From Megaustenia siamemsis (Eukaryota > Mollusca > Gastropoda > Stylommatophora > Ariophantidae): a stretch of DNA of 64,000 bases. Numbering within the stretch: the stretch's first letter is position 1; each line of letters opens with the position of its first letter. Shown piece by piece: positions 47,639-57,526 of the stretch. The stretch spans positions 8,924,821-8,988,820 of the forward strand of contig JAVIAB010000024.1 in NCBI GenBank assembly GCA_032433765.1, in the 5' to 3' direction. The notes beneath the pieces are model-generated. The model worked only from the letters and a program-made list of their open reading frames with translations, had not been told where the DNA came from and did not search any database. The position numbers and the translations under genes are program-made.

Positions 47639-48484
47639 CAGTTCTCATCAGCCGTCAGATAAAAACGATGCAGGAAAACACAAATGAACTATCATCAATA
47701 GCCAGCAAAATTGGGCTTGAGGTCAATCATGAAAAGACTAAAGTCATGAAAAGTTTAATTCCAACAAGTGACAAAATATACATGGAAAACAAACCAGTAG
47801 AAGAGATCGATCACTTTATCTATCTTGGAAGTCACATTGATCGAGAAGGGGATACGAGCAAAGAAATTAGAATCAGACTGGCTAAAGCAGCAATGTCTTT
47901 CAGAAGCCTTGAAAAGTTGTGGAAATCAAAACTCATTAGCACAAACACAAAACTTAGGCTATTCAAATCAAATGTACTATCAACCCTTACGTATGCGTGT
48001 GAAAGCTGGAAAACAACAAGAGATATAGAAACAAAGTTGAACGCATTCGAAAATAAATGTCTAAGGAAAATACTTGGTATAGTATGGAACGAATTCAAAA
48101 CAAACGAGGAAATTAGAGAAATCGCCAATCAACCACTAATATCTTCAGTAATAAAGAAAAGACGATGGTCATACGTTGGACATGTGATGAGAAGAGATAA
48201 TAATCGAATAGCAAAGCAAGCCCTCATATGGGAAACAACAGGTACAAGAAAAAGAGGAAGACCCAGGGAGACACTGAGAAGAACATTGATGAGAGAGGCA
48301 AGAGCAGCAGGAATCGGCTCCCTCAATGAGATAGAACTGCTTGCACAGAACAGAGACAGATGGCGAGATTTGATAAAATATCTTTAAAAGAAAACTGCTA
48401 GAACAAAAATTCATATAGGAGAAGGTGTATCTTGGTCTACGCCCTATGGGCCGGTTACGGCTCGAAAGGTCAATAGATAGATAG
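47639..48484 (+). mobile_element. RTE-like retrotransposon, 846-bp 3' fragment
   Basis: Inserted in unit 9 with TSD AATAAACAGA at 47629-47638 and 48485-48494; the spacer unit near 9700 shows the comparable uninterrupted site. The 5' truncation falls just after the RT catalytic box. The 3' end is the CTATGGGCCGGTTACGGCTC segment followed by GATA repeats. It is the longest and best-preserved copy of this family in the window. Confidence 0.88.
47641..48387 (+). CDS. RTE-type RT C-terminal region (partial)
   Basis: Open from the truncation point to TAA at 48385-48387; the first Met is at 47668 (239 codons). Order: post-YADD strand (VLISRQIKTMQE), thumb entry (NHEKTKVMK), HFIYLGSHIDREG, LTYACESWKT, KCLRKILGI, RRWSYVGHVMRRDNN, TRKRGRPRETLRRTL and NRDRWRDLIKYL. 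The order Y-L-G, W-K/T, GHVMRR, KRGRP.ET and a final DR..WR is characteristic of RTE-clade LINEs. No catalytic residues remain, so the product cannot be an active RT. Confidence 0.8.
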   Translation, partial: VLISRQIKTMQENTNELSSIASKIGLEVNHEKTKVMKSLIPTSDKIYMENKPVEEIDHFIYLGSHIDREGDTSKEIRIRLAKAAMSFRSLEKLWKSKLISTNTKLRLFKSNVLSTLTYACESWKTTRDIETKLNAFENKCLRKILGIVWNEFKTNEEIREIANQPLISSVIKKRRWSYVGHVMRRDNNRIAKQALIWETTGTRKRGRPRETLRRTLMREARAAGIGSLNEIELLAQNRDRWRDLIKYL

Positions 48485-48722
48485 AATAAACAGAGATTAA
48501 AAGGTATGAGTTAAGAGAGTTGAGAGAGTTTATATTTCTAGCTTCAAAAGTTAACCTTTTGAAAATCTTAGAATGACCAGAGAGACAATTTAAAATACTA
48601 GCATGAAAAGAAAAGCAGTTTAAAATCCTAGTATGAAAAGAAATACTTTTAAAAATCCTACTATTAAGTAAGAAGCAATCGATAATGCTAATATGAAAAT
48701 GAAAGCAGCTTAAAATCCTGTT

Positions 48723-49625
48723 CACATTCACACATACGGGACAAATTACATCAATACTCATGGAAACTACCAGACGCCGACTGGGAAAAACTTTACGCAG
48801 AACTCACACTAGCTGACAAAACAGAGACAGTACAGAAGTACAAATCTCCGGCGCCTGACGGCCTCACAATATAATTCTTGCAACATTTCTTTCCTCTCAT
48901 AGGCTCTCTTCTTCTCAGAATGTACACAGACGTCATTCACAAAAAAATAACTTACTCCAAGCCTAAACATGTCTTACATAACATTGCTCCGGATAGACAA
49001 CACAGACAAGTAGCTTCTTAAAAACTGCACCCCCGTTTCCCTACTTAACACAGACTACAACATTTTAACAAAAACATTAACAAACTCAAACCTTTCATGG
49101 CAACACTCCTTCATAAAGGCCAACAGTGTAATGTACAAGAGAGAAACATCCACCAGCACACACACTTTATACGAGACATTATAAAGTACACTCATAACAA
49201 AGACAGCCAGTCTTCTATCCTATCTCTCGGCCAAGAGAAAGCCTTCCACAGTGTAGCTCATTCCCAGCCCCACAAAACACTACTGAACAACAACATAGGA
49301 GGACGCTTCATACAGTGGATACACATCTTTTATTCTAGACCTCAAAGTAAAGTTCTAGTGAACCATTCGTTCACAGAGATATTCAGGCTAACTCGATCGG
49401 TTCGACAGGGGTGTTCCCTCTCTCTTCTACTTTACGCGCTGACCATAGAACCGTTCCTTGAGAGTATCAGACGAGACAGTTCCATAAAGGGAACATTCAT
49501 GTCAGGGAAAGGAGAGCAGAAATTGTTAGCGTATGCTGACGTCACTGTCTTCTTTCCATCAAACACTAGATCAATAGACAGCATCCTCATTACATTCACA
49601 GAATTTGGACAATTTAAAAAAAAAA
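48723..49625 (+). pseudogene. L1/Tx1-like RT fragment (plus strand)
   Basis: Reads DWEKLYAEL, YKSPAPDGLTI then a stop (fingers), two further stops, then ORF 49097-49651. Motif A is LGQEKAFHSV, where the catalytic Asp is Gly. Motif B is RSVRQGCSLSLLLY. Motif C is YADVT at about 49532, with the second Asp replaced by Val. It is inactive on three counts. The A-rich run at 49617-49640 may be a trace of an end or a junction. Confidence 0.75.
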
Positions 49626-49734
49626 ATAAGAAGAAAAAAGTGGTATGGTAATATGGTAACAGCTTTACGTGGTAATTAATAAAACAAACGTCGACGTTTA
49701 GGCCAAGTAGGCTTTCAGTTGAAACAACAAACAG

Positions 49735-49745
<11 letters not shown>
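49626..49745 (-). repeat. Dispersed repeat with hammerhead-like core, copy 1
   Basis: On the minus strand: CTGAAAGCCTACTTGGCC (49718-49701) followed by TAAACGTCGACGTTT, a 20-nt link, then CACGTAAAGCTGTTACCAT and ATTACCATACCAC. The same order occurs on the plus strand at 53721-53800. A GCC/GGC hairpin with CTGA before it and a GAAA-like box after it recalls a hammerhead core, but bases are missing or changed. Confidence 0.5.

Positions 49746-49779
<34 letters not shown>
49740..49779. repeat. (TA)n microsatellite
   Basis: About 20 TA dinucleotides beside the dispersed repeat. Confidence 0.95.
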
Positions 49780-49782
<3 letters not shown>

Positions 49783-49799
49783 ATATATGTACACACATC

Positions 49800-50580
49800 T
49801 CACTTGATTGTTGAGCGGTCGCTGGTTGGGAAGAAGATGGTGTCGTTGGCGTATGCTTGAGCTTTTGTTGTCCTCCTGATATAAATTTACAGCTGATGGA
49901 GTTGTCTTTTCTTCTCGATTAGCGGCTCTAAGACTATGATGTAGAGCAGCGGAGTCACATGGCATCCTTGTTTGACGGACCTGGTTAGTGTGAAGGAATC
50001 CGTGAACGTGCGATTTACCAGGACAGGGCATTCAGGTCTGGAGTACAGGATGTTGATGCATCGTCGAAAGTTGTCTCCCATATTGCAGTTGCGCAGCGTT
50101 TTCTGTAAGTAGGAGTGTACGATGCCATGTCAAAAGCCATTTCCTGGTCCAAGGGCAGAATCGATGAAGGAATGTTTCTTGTATGTGTGTAGGTGATGAT
50201 GTATCGTATGAAGTGGTTGTTTTTATTTTAACCTTGGATGCGGCATTGCTGATCTTCTGGGACGAGTGAGAACATGAACGGCTTTAGCTTATTCGTCAGA
50301 GACTTTGTCAGTATTTTATAGTCTACGTTGAGCAGCGATATCGGTCTGTAGTTTGTTACTTGTGTCTTCTCTATATTGTTCTTCAGGAGTAAGGAGATGT
50401 ATGACACGCTGATCCTCGGAGGTAGATGTCCTTTGTGGAAGGAATCCTTAAAAAACCTTCAGCAGGAGTGTTCCTATGAAGGGTAAAAAATGTTTATAGA
50501 ACTCCGCAGTGAGTCTGTCTGTTCCAGACGTTTTATCCTTATGCGAGGTTTGGAGAATTATCTTTCTTTTATATTTTTTT
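49800..50580 (-). pseudogene. L1/Tx1-like RT fragment (minus strand)
   Basis: From about 50560 downward: TSGTDRLTAEFYKHF, a region with NYRPISLLNVDYKILTK, motif A LPLDQEMAFDM at about 50160-50128 (Asp intact), a frameshift, motif B RSVKQGCHVTPLLY near 49985-49944, another frameshift, and motif C YANDT near 49857-49841 (first Asp is Asn). It lies convergent with 48723-49625, with the TA tract and dispersed repeat between. Confidence 0.75.
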
Positions 50581-50584
50581 AAAA

Positions 50585-50875
50585 TACATTCGTTTTTTCA
50601 GCTCTCGTATACATAAGTTAAGGGTGAACACTACATTTGTTTTGAAAATTCTAAGCTTTGTTTTTGTTCTGAGTAATTTTGATTTCCATATTGTCCCTGG
50701 TTTTCGAAAGTCATTGCTGCCTTTGCTCGTCCGATTCTAATGCATGTATTTGTGTCTTCATCTTAATCTATGCAGCTTCTGAGTTATACCTAGTGATTTA
50801 TTTCATCAAATGCTATTTCTTCTAGGTTCATTTTTATCTGGATTTATTTAATTTTCGTGCTTGATTCCAAGTCAT
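50585..50875 (-). pseudogene. Old RTE-like fragment (family of 47639-48484)
   Basis: The minus strand aligns residue by residue with the middle of the 47668 ORF: a EEIDHF-like block, IRIGRAKAAM (for IRIRLAKAAM), YGNQNYSEQKQSLEF in another frame, and LTYVYESWK-like. Many stops and frameshifts mark it as an older insertion than the copies in the array. Confidence 0.6.
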
Positions 50876-50889
50876 ATTATGTTAGTCTT

Positions 50890-51515
50890 TAGTGCAAACT
50901 GGCGACACCGAAGTCAGGGCATTCCCATATATGCTCCGTCGCCCGTTCCAGCAACCATAGAAATGTTCATCCACTGACGGTTCATGTCCTGTATTGATTG
51001 ACCGTGCTAGGTTCCTTCCTGCTTTCGTCCTTCATGACGCCATGTTACACCATTCTTTTGATCCATGGCTTATCCTCAGCTTTCTTGTAGCCATCCTGTG
51101 ACAGGTGTTCTTTTAAAGCCATCATTATGTGATACATGTCAATTTTCTAATATTTCTTGCGTAATTGCAGTCCCTGCCAACTTCTCGGTTATTTCATTGC
51201 CACGAACATCCGAGTGTCAGGGCAGTATATTTCCAGCTTGGTTGCGAACAAGAGACATGTGGAGTGTGTTCTTGTCAATCCGACGAAACATCCTTAGTCA
51301 GTGAAATTAATCACGAAGACCACATATGTTGTTGGTCTCTTAACCAGCTAAGTGATATCTCCCGTCAAGCCACAATCTCCATAAATTTGCTGGAGGTTAA
51401 AGTCTTGTGGGCTTCTGCACCTTTATCTATCATCTTTCCATTAGATTACACAACAAAATACCAACCACTCCGAACATCTCTTGTGACCAAGCCATCAGTG
51501 TAGATGATCAGGTCT
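50890..51515 (-). pseudogene. RNase H-type retroelement pseudogene
   Basis: The minus strand begins near 51510 with IIYTDGLVTRDV and SGWYFVV (first RNase H strand and Asp), then an FMEIVA box (Glu). More decayed sequence and a C-terminal extension follow (VTWRHEGRKQEGT, WMNISMVAGTGDG). It has the same domain style as 2836-3790 but is a separate, heavily mutated copy. Plus-strand ORFs at 51065-51503 are shadows. Confidence 0.6.
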
Positions 51516-51565
51516 CGAACTTGGGAGTGAAGCAGCAGTAAATATTCTGCTACCAATTGATGATA

Positions 51566-52348
51566 TGCTGATGATACTGTTCTACTAGCAGAAAATCCTA
51601 AAGACCTACAACAATTGCTTTATGTGATAAACACAACAAGCAAAAAATATGGACTAGAAATGAATATCAAAAAGACTAAAACTATGATCATAAACAAGGA
51701 AAATTCTCAAGACCTACAATTAAATATCACAGCGGAGGGAACACATCTGGAGACAGTCCAAAGTTACAACTACCTAGGACATACTATAACCAATGATGGA
51801 AAATGTAAAATTGAAACAAACAAAAGAATGGGTATGGCAGAAAGTAATTTTAATGCCATGAAAAATATACTAACAACAAAACAAATATCAGCAGGGCTGA
51901 AACTAAGAATGGCAAAATGTTACATCTTCTCAATATTCCTGTATGGTGCAGAAACATGGACATTAGACAAGAAAACAGAACAGAAAATTGAAGCCTTTGA
52001 AATGTGGATTTATAGAAGAATAGGTAGAATTGGATGGAAACAAAAGATAACAAACGATGAAGTTTTAAAACAATTGAAAATAAAAAGAGAACTGCTGAAC
52101 ACAATTAAGACAAGACAAATTAAATTTTTGGGGCATGTTAAAAGACACAACAGCCTACTAAAAGTAATATTGGAAGGAAAAATACAAGGCAAAAGAGGCA
52201 GAGGCAGACCAAGACTAACATGGACGAGTAACATCAAAAGATGGACAAGTCAATCTATGTCAGCCTGCACCACCAAAGCAAGAAACAGAGTAGAATGGCG
52301 ATCCATGGTAGCCAACCTACGTTGCGGAGAGGGCACACGATGATAATG
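51566..52348 (+). mobile_element. RTE-like retrotransposon, second family, 783-bp 3' fragment
   Basis: Flanked by AATTGATGATA at 51555-51565 and 52349-52359. The 5' end falls inside the catalytic box: the element contributes only ADD. The 3' end is CACACGATGATAATG, an ATG/GAT-type tail. It is a sister of 56985-58274. Confidence 0.85.
51567..52343 (+). CDS. RTE-type RT C-terminal region (partial)
   Basis: Open in one frame from the truncation (ADDTVLLAENPKDLQQLL at 51567) to TGA at 52341-52343; the first Met is at 51615 (242 codons). Order: MNIKKTKTMIIN, YNYLGHTITNDGKC, FLYGAETWTLD, YRRIGRIGWKQK, FLGHVKRHNSLL, GKRGRGRPRLTW and EWRSMVANLRCGEGTR. The motif series is that of RTE-type LINE C-termini. 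It is free of stops, unlike the copy at 56985-58274, so it is probably the younger insertion. Confidence 0.8.
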   Translation, partial: ADDTVLLAENPKDLQQLLYVINTTSKKYGLEMNIKKTKTMIINKENSQDLQLNITAEGTHLETVQSYNYLGHTITNDGKCKIETNKRMGMAESNFNAMKNILTTKQISAGLKLRMAKCYIFSIFLYGAETWTLDKKTEQKIEAFEMWIYRRIGRIGWKQKITNDEVLKQLKIKRELLNTIKTRQIKFLGHVKRHNSLLKVILEGKIQGKRGRGRPRLTWTSNIKRWTSQSMSACTTKARNRVEWRSMVANLRCGEGTR

Positions 52349-52454
52349 AATTGATGATAGGACATTTGTTTTTTCTTACACTGTTTTCACATAACTACTG
52401 ATAAGAATTATTGTGTGTACAAAGTCAAGATCCTCTATATGAGACTCAAGTAAC

Positions 52455-52667
52455 TATTCAATGCCTTTGGAACCTGTAAAGCATCATTGCTGTATGAAGT
52501 CGATAGCAGTTCCATAAAACAAGGGAGATGAAGTACACTCTTGCTTCAACCCTTTCATCAATCTGAAACCATTCACTAAGTCCTGCCTCTGAGTGAACTC
52601 TACAAGAGAAAGTAACATACAGATCTTTGCTGACGTTTGATATGGATTTTATTTTAACTAACATGAA
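52455..52667 (-). pseudogene. RT motif-B fragment of a further LINE family
   Basis: The minus strand reads KSISNVSKDLYVTFSCRVHS and GLSEWFQIDERV, then after a one-base shift KQECTSSPLFYGTAIDFIQQ. This matches the LY..FTCRV....L..WF.V..GVRQGC.LSP.LF...IDW layout around motif B of many invertebrate LINE RTs. About 70 codons remain with one frameshift. The identification rests on motif layout alone. Confidence 0.5.
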
Positions 52668-52679
52668 TTCCCCTTTGTC

Positions 52680-53235
52680 AAAGTTTTAGTTGCAAGCACT
52701 GTATTAACGGTCTTAAATTTACTATCATTAAAGTTTAGTTTGAAGGTACTGTATTAACTGTCTTAAATTTACGATTAAAGTTTAGTTTGCGGTAATGTAT
52801 CAACTGTCTTAAATTTACGATTAAAGTTTAGTCTGAGGTAATGTATTAATTGTCTTAAATTTACGATTACAGTTTAGTTTGAGGTAATGTATTAACTGTC
52901 TTAAATTTACGATTACAGTTTAGTTTGAGGTAATGTATTACACTGTTAAATTTTCAAAGATTAAAAAGTTTAGTTTGAAGTATTGTATTAATGGTCTTAT
53001 ATTTCCAAAGATTAAAGTTTAGTTTCAAATACTGCATTAATGATCTTACATTTCCAAAGATTAAAGTTTAGTTTGATGTACTCTATAACTGTTTTACATT
53101 TCCAAAGGTTAAAGTTTAAGTTACAAATACTGTATTAAATATATTAAGTTTTCCTCCATTAAAATTTAGCTTTTCAAACACTAATAAATGTCTTACATAT
53201 GACTCAACACAGGTTTAGTTGCAAGTACTCTATTA
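52680..53235. repeat. 46-47-bp tandem repeat, decaying
   Basis: AAAGTTTAGTTTGAGGTAAT recurs about every 46-47 bp from 52733 to 52925, each copy with TCTTAAATTTACGATTA. Longer and more divergent copies continue to about 53235. Confidence 0.85.
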
Positions 53236-53720
53236 ATTTAACAATGTCAAACATAGTCCTATATTTAAGGTAGGTATAATAGAGAGAAAGATCACAACAT
53301 GTGAAGTGACACAACTATTACTGGTTACAGTAAAATACACAATAAGAAATGGTGAAATTCAGGTGAACTGTTGAAATCACAACTAGCACTAAATGCATAG
53401 AAACACAAACAAATGTTGGAATGTATGCATTAAACCACTGAACCAGTAACTTGCTGTGTACCTGCAAGAGTTGATAGACTGGTTTCAAGGCTCAAGGAAG
53501 ACCAAAAGGCATACAGATAGACAATGTCACAGAAAACCTAGCAGCAGTAAAGGTTAATAACTGTCAAATACAATACACTTAGACTCAGGACAAAAATATT
53601 GCAGCTCCTCACAATTCTTGGTGGTGCATGTGCATAAGTCAGTAAGTAATCTTTTATTTTAAGAAAATGTATTTTTGTGTGAGGTTATGCCAGCCTTTAC
53701 TAAAAGCTTTATTGTTCCAG
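53236..53720. other. No feature recognised
   Basis: AT-rich sequence without long ORFs, recognisable retroelement motifs or clear repeats. Confidence 0.6.
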
Positions 53721-53760
53721 CTGAAGGCCTTCTTGGCTGAAATGTTCTACTTTTGGTTTG
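53721..53760 (+). repeat. Dispersed repeat with hammerhead-like core, copy 2
   Basis: CTGAAGGCCTTCTTGGCTGA then AATGTTCT at 53721-53748, followed within about 15 nt by the first 43-bp repeat containing ACGTAAAGCTGTTACCATA. It is collinear with the minus-strand copy at 49626-49745. Confidence 0.5.
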
Positions 53761-54092
53761 TTTCTCACCTACGTAAAGCTGTTACCATACCACTTTGGTT
53801 TTGTTTCTCACCTACGTAAAGCTATTATCATACCACTTTTAGTTTGTTTCTCACCTACGTATAGCTATTACCATACCACTTTTGGTTTGTTTATCACCTA
53901 TGTAAAGCTATTACCATACTACTTTTGGTTTGTTTCTCACCTACGTAAAGCTATTACCATACCACTTTGGTTTTGTTTCTCACCTACGTAAAGCTATTAC
54001 CATACCACTTTGGTTTTGTTTCTCACCTACGTAAAGCTATTATCATACCACTTTGGTTTTGTTTCTCACCTACGTAAAGCTATTACCATACC
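53761..54092 (+). repeat. 43-bp tandem repeat, about 7.5 copies
   Basis: TTTCTCACCTACGTAAAGCT starts at 53761, 53804 and 53847 and continues at 43-bp steps, each copy with ATTACCATACCACTTT. Because 43 is not a multiple of three, the 77-codon ORF across it is fortuitous. Confidence 0.95.
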
Positions 54093-56974
54093 ACTTTTAC
54101 CTTTTTTTTAAATTATCATTATTATAATCAGCTTTACAGCAGCTTCAGATTTCTTGATGCATCTTGATGGTTTACCCAGTAACTAGTCTAATCTGGACAA
54201 ATGATTAGGGAAGACAATCCAGTACTGAAAAATGAGGCGCTGAAGTGTTGGGCCAAACGTGGAAATATCAGAATTTTACTCCAAACCTCAACACAACACA
54301 ACCACTTAACTTTCTTTTAGGTGTGGATGTAGAAGAGGCATACTCTTTTAGGCATCACATGATTACAAGTATTACCAACATTGAGTGGAGTAAAAGGGCA
54401 TCACTCTCTTGGTCACATTGTATATCTTCTTCTTTATGCCATTACTTCCCTCATTACAGGTCACATATCTATTTTATTCAGCTAAGATGACTGATGAACC
54501 CAGGCTGAGATGACTAATGAACCCAATCTCAAACCCTGGGCTCTTTGTGTAAAAAGAGCCAATTTCACCTTTTAACAAGTGATATATATGCACCTATATA
54601 TTACTGCATATATTACTTTGCGCCTGATAAATATATATGCTTTTGTGTAATAAAGAAATAAATGAACAATAGTTAATACAAATTAATGAAACAGATTCTT
54701 TATTTCTTAGAGCATTAGTAACAATACAGAACATCACATCTAACAAGAGTGCTAACTGGTTGTCAGATGTCCGTAACAAATAATTGTTTTTGTTAAATTA
54801 TATATTTGCCCTAGATAAACATACACGGATGTTGTTACTTTAAAAATTAAATATGTCTATAAGTTTTGATAACCTTTTATAAAATTCCTTGCAAAAAAAT
54901 TGCATAGGATGACAAATAAAATCATAGATAATGTGACATCATAAAAGCATGAAGGAAGCTATTCAACAATAAAGTTCATGAACAAGAATTGTGGGCCTCA
55001 TTGATTGCCCATGTCAAGGCATGAAAAATGAAGTGAACAAAATCAAATATACAGCACAGCTTCACTGGGTATTAAAGTATTTTACATTTTAAATTGCACA
55101 GCTGCTTATTGCTATATCAAAGTGGTATTTTGGTTCTAATCTTGGAAATTTAACAGCATTCATGTATGAAGATGTCCTGATACTAGTACATTCTCCTTAT
55201 TCTTATAAAAGATATTTTCTGTAAGGGGTTTCAATTTGTGAGACCACATACAAAATGTAAAACGTTTAGATCTTGTAAATATGTGTGTGTGAATGATATT
55301 TTAGGAGTTAATGCTTGTAACAAAGAGGTCATAGATTGGTAAATCTGAGAGTTTTGGGGGATGCAATGTTCAATTTGTAATGACAAAAGTATTGATATTT
55401 TAAGATATGACTTTGACAATTTGAATGTATAACAGAAGAAATGTATTGTAACTTCTAGCAAAGACACAAATGAGGAAATTAACTAAAGTGTCAGTGATAA
55501 ACAACTGTATTCTTACTGGAAAGGGTACATCTTGTCTGTCCTAGAAGGTAACACAATGCAATAGGTCTTCTATATCAAAGTTCCAATCACTATAGACATA
55601 CACTGTTGCTATATAACTCAATAAAAATAATACAGTGATGTTTTGATCCATTTTGAGTTACTGATCCTGCAAGAAACTATGCGGTCTATAGGTTGTTTCT
55701 TCACATTTATTCACTTTTGGACATGACAAACAAATCCTAGCTTGCAACTAATGAGTTAAGTAGAAAAACCATACAAATACATATAGTTTCTATATCAAAA
55801 AAGATTCATTTTCTAATCATCCAATTTTTAAATAAATAATTCAATAACTATATTTCTCTCTGTAATTTATCTCTCCCCTCCCCCCTGGCTTATATCTCTT
55901 TCTTCCCCTGTATCTCACTTTCTTTCAGTCTCTCAATAAATGTGTGACACTCTTTTAAATTAGAAAACTGTTAACTAATCAGGGGTTCCCCTTGAGACGA
56001 TTATAGATATTTCATTTCTATATCTGCCTCATCACATCTTGATTCAATCCTTCAACAAATATAACATACAAATTCTGCATCATTATTACAATAAAATTAT
56101 ATGATACAATCAAAGAGATATTGACAATAACACAAATTCTGCATTATTATTACAATAAATTTATATGTTACAAGTAAGAGATGTCCACAATAACATAAAC
56201 TCAAATATCAAATTGCATTTTTTATTCTGCGTCCTGTTGTTTCAATAGCAGACTCAGACTTTCAACAAAGAAATATTGAGAAATGGTTGAGGTGCTCTTT
56301 TAACACTGTAGAAGATCACCCTAAATATTTTACTTTCATTTGCCTCAAACATTTCTCTGTGGAGTTGATTTTCAACGCCTCTTCATATTAAAACAAAAGC
56401 AATAGCAAAAACAAAAAGAAGCAGGCTAAATGTGGAAGATGGCATGATCTTTGTTTTAGAAACATTCCGCCAGACATTTTGAAAGTGGTTGTCCAGATGC
56501 ATCATTCTTCATCAGCAATGTTATTAAATATTACATTTGATTTATAACTGATAATCCTCTTTCAATGTATTCAATTTACTTTATTTAAATGTCTTTTTTT
56601 ATGAAAATATGACTACAAAAGAAAGATTTACAACCACTAGAATGAACCATCACAGAAGAATGCTGAATGTAACAAAAAGGTATGAACAATGGCAAAGATA
56701 TTAAAAAGAAATGTAGATGTCAGACCAATTCTGAGTTTCATTCAAAAACAAGAAATTAAATAATTTTAACATAGCATCCTAAGCGTCAGATGAAACAGCA
56801 AAAAAAGAAAAGAGCATCCAACAGCAATAAAAGAAAAGAGCATCCAACTGCAGTTAGATGAAACAGTAAAGTAAAATAAAAAAGTTGACCTCAAAGATTG
56901 GTGCAGTGACATTTCAAATAAGAAAAAATGATTTCAACATGTTGATAAGTTGCAAATAAATAATTAATGAAATT
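54093..56974. other. 2.9 kb AT-rich, no gene recognised
   Basis: No RT, RNase H or transposase motifs and no ORF above about 81 codons. Small items: an inverted repeat GGCTCTTT...AAAGAGCC at 54539-54560; a tandem duplication of about 70 bp near 56060-56195 (ACAAATTCTGCAT, ATTATTACAATAAA); and a short duplication of AAAGAAAAGAGCATCCAAC near 56802-56850. It could be intergenic or intronic. Confidence 0.6.
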
Positions 56975-56984
56975 AGTGGCAGAA

Positions 56985-57526
56985 ATGGTGCAGTTGAATG
57001 CAGTGACTTTAAAACAATAAGCCTAATGAGCCATGTTACAAAAATCTTGCTAAAAGTTATACAAGGAAGGATTCAGAATAAAATCAATACTGAATTAGAT
57101 GAGCAGCAATTTGGATTTAGGAAAAATAGTGGGTCAAAAGAAGCCATATTCTTAATGATAACATTGATTGAAAAGTACACAGAAGTAAACAAACCAATAT
57201 ATGCTTGCTTTATAGACTACACCAAAGCTTTCAATAGAATACACCATAACCAACTTATAGACTGCCTAAAGGATATAAATCTAGAAGACGCAGACATACG
57301 ACTAATATGTAATTTGTACTGGGAGCAAACAGCAATAATAAAATATAACAAAGAGAATTCTACACCCATTGATATAAAAAGAGGAGTAAGACAGGGATGC
57401 ATCCTATCATCAAGCTTGTTCAATCTATACACTGAGCAAATCTTTAAAAACATCAAAGAGATGCCAGGCCTACAAATTAATGGAAAGATAATAACCTACG
57501 AAAAGCTGATGATATTGTACTACTAG
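56985..57526 (+). pseudogene. RTE-type RT palm, 5' portion
   Basis: Frame 57026-57526 (166 codons from the first ATG; homology begins just upstream with TISLMSH). QQFGFRKNSGSKEAIF at residues 27-42, motif A FIDYTKAFN at 62-70 (Asp64 present, Asn70 where Asp is usual), motif B RGVRQGCILSSSLF at 119-132. A frameshift between motif B and 57505 breaks the frame before motif C, which continues as KADD at 57502-57513 (Lys for Tyr). Confidence 0.8.

Larger units (their letters stand above)
45522..48722 (+). repeat. Tandem array unit 9, terminal and diverged, with RTE insertion
   Basis: Lacks the roughly 590-bp insertion and is closest to the orphan unit in the palindrome spacer (shared block near 46690). 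It contains long (GA)n at about 47274-47346 and 47497-47537, and the RTE insertion 47639-48484. Unit sequence resumes at 48485 and ends near 48722 at AAATCCTGTT. Confidence 0.88.

Noticed and set aside
51065..51503. Two plus-strand ORFs with Cys-rich stretches, possibly a small secreted protein
   Set aside because: They are antisense to a recognisable RNase H-type pseudogene (IIYTDG near 51505 on the minus strand).
53420..53520. Possible tRNA-derived SINE near GGTTTCAAGGCTC
   Set aside because: The B-box-like string does not fit the consensus and no A box is found at suitable spacing.
53758..53991. 77-codon ORF with FLTYVKLLPY-like repeats
   Set aside because: It runs through the 43-bp tandem repeat and into other frames by chance.
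54539..54560. GGCTCTTT...AAAGAGCC hairpin considered as a histone mRNA 3' stem-loop
   Set aside because: The loop is wrong (GTGTAA instead of a four-base loop on a six-base stem), there is no purine-rich downstream element, and no histone coding sequence lies upstream.
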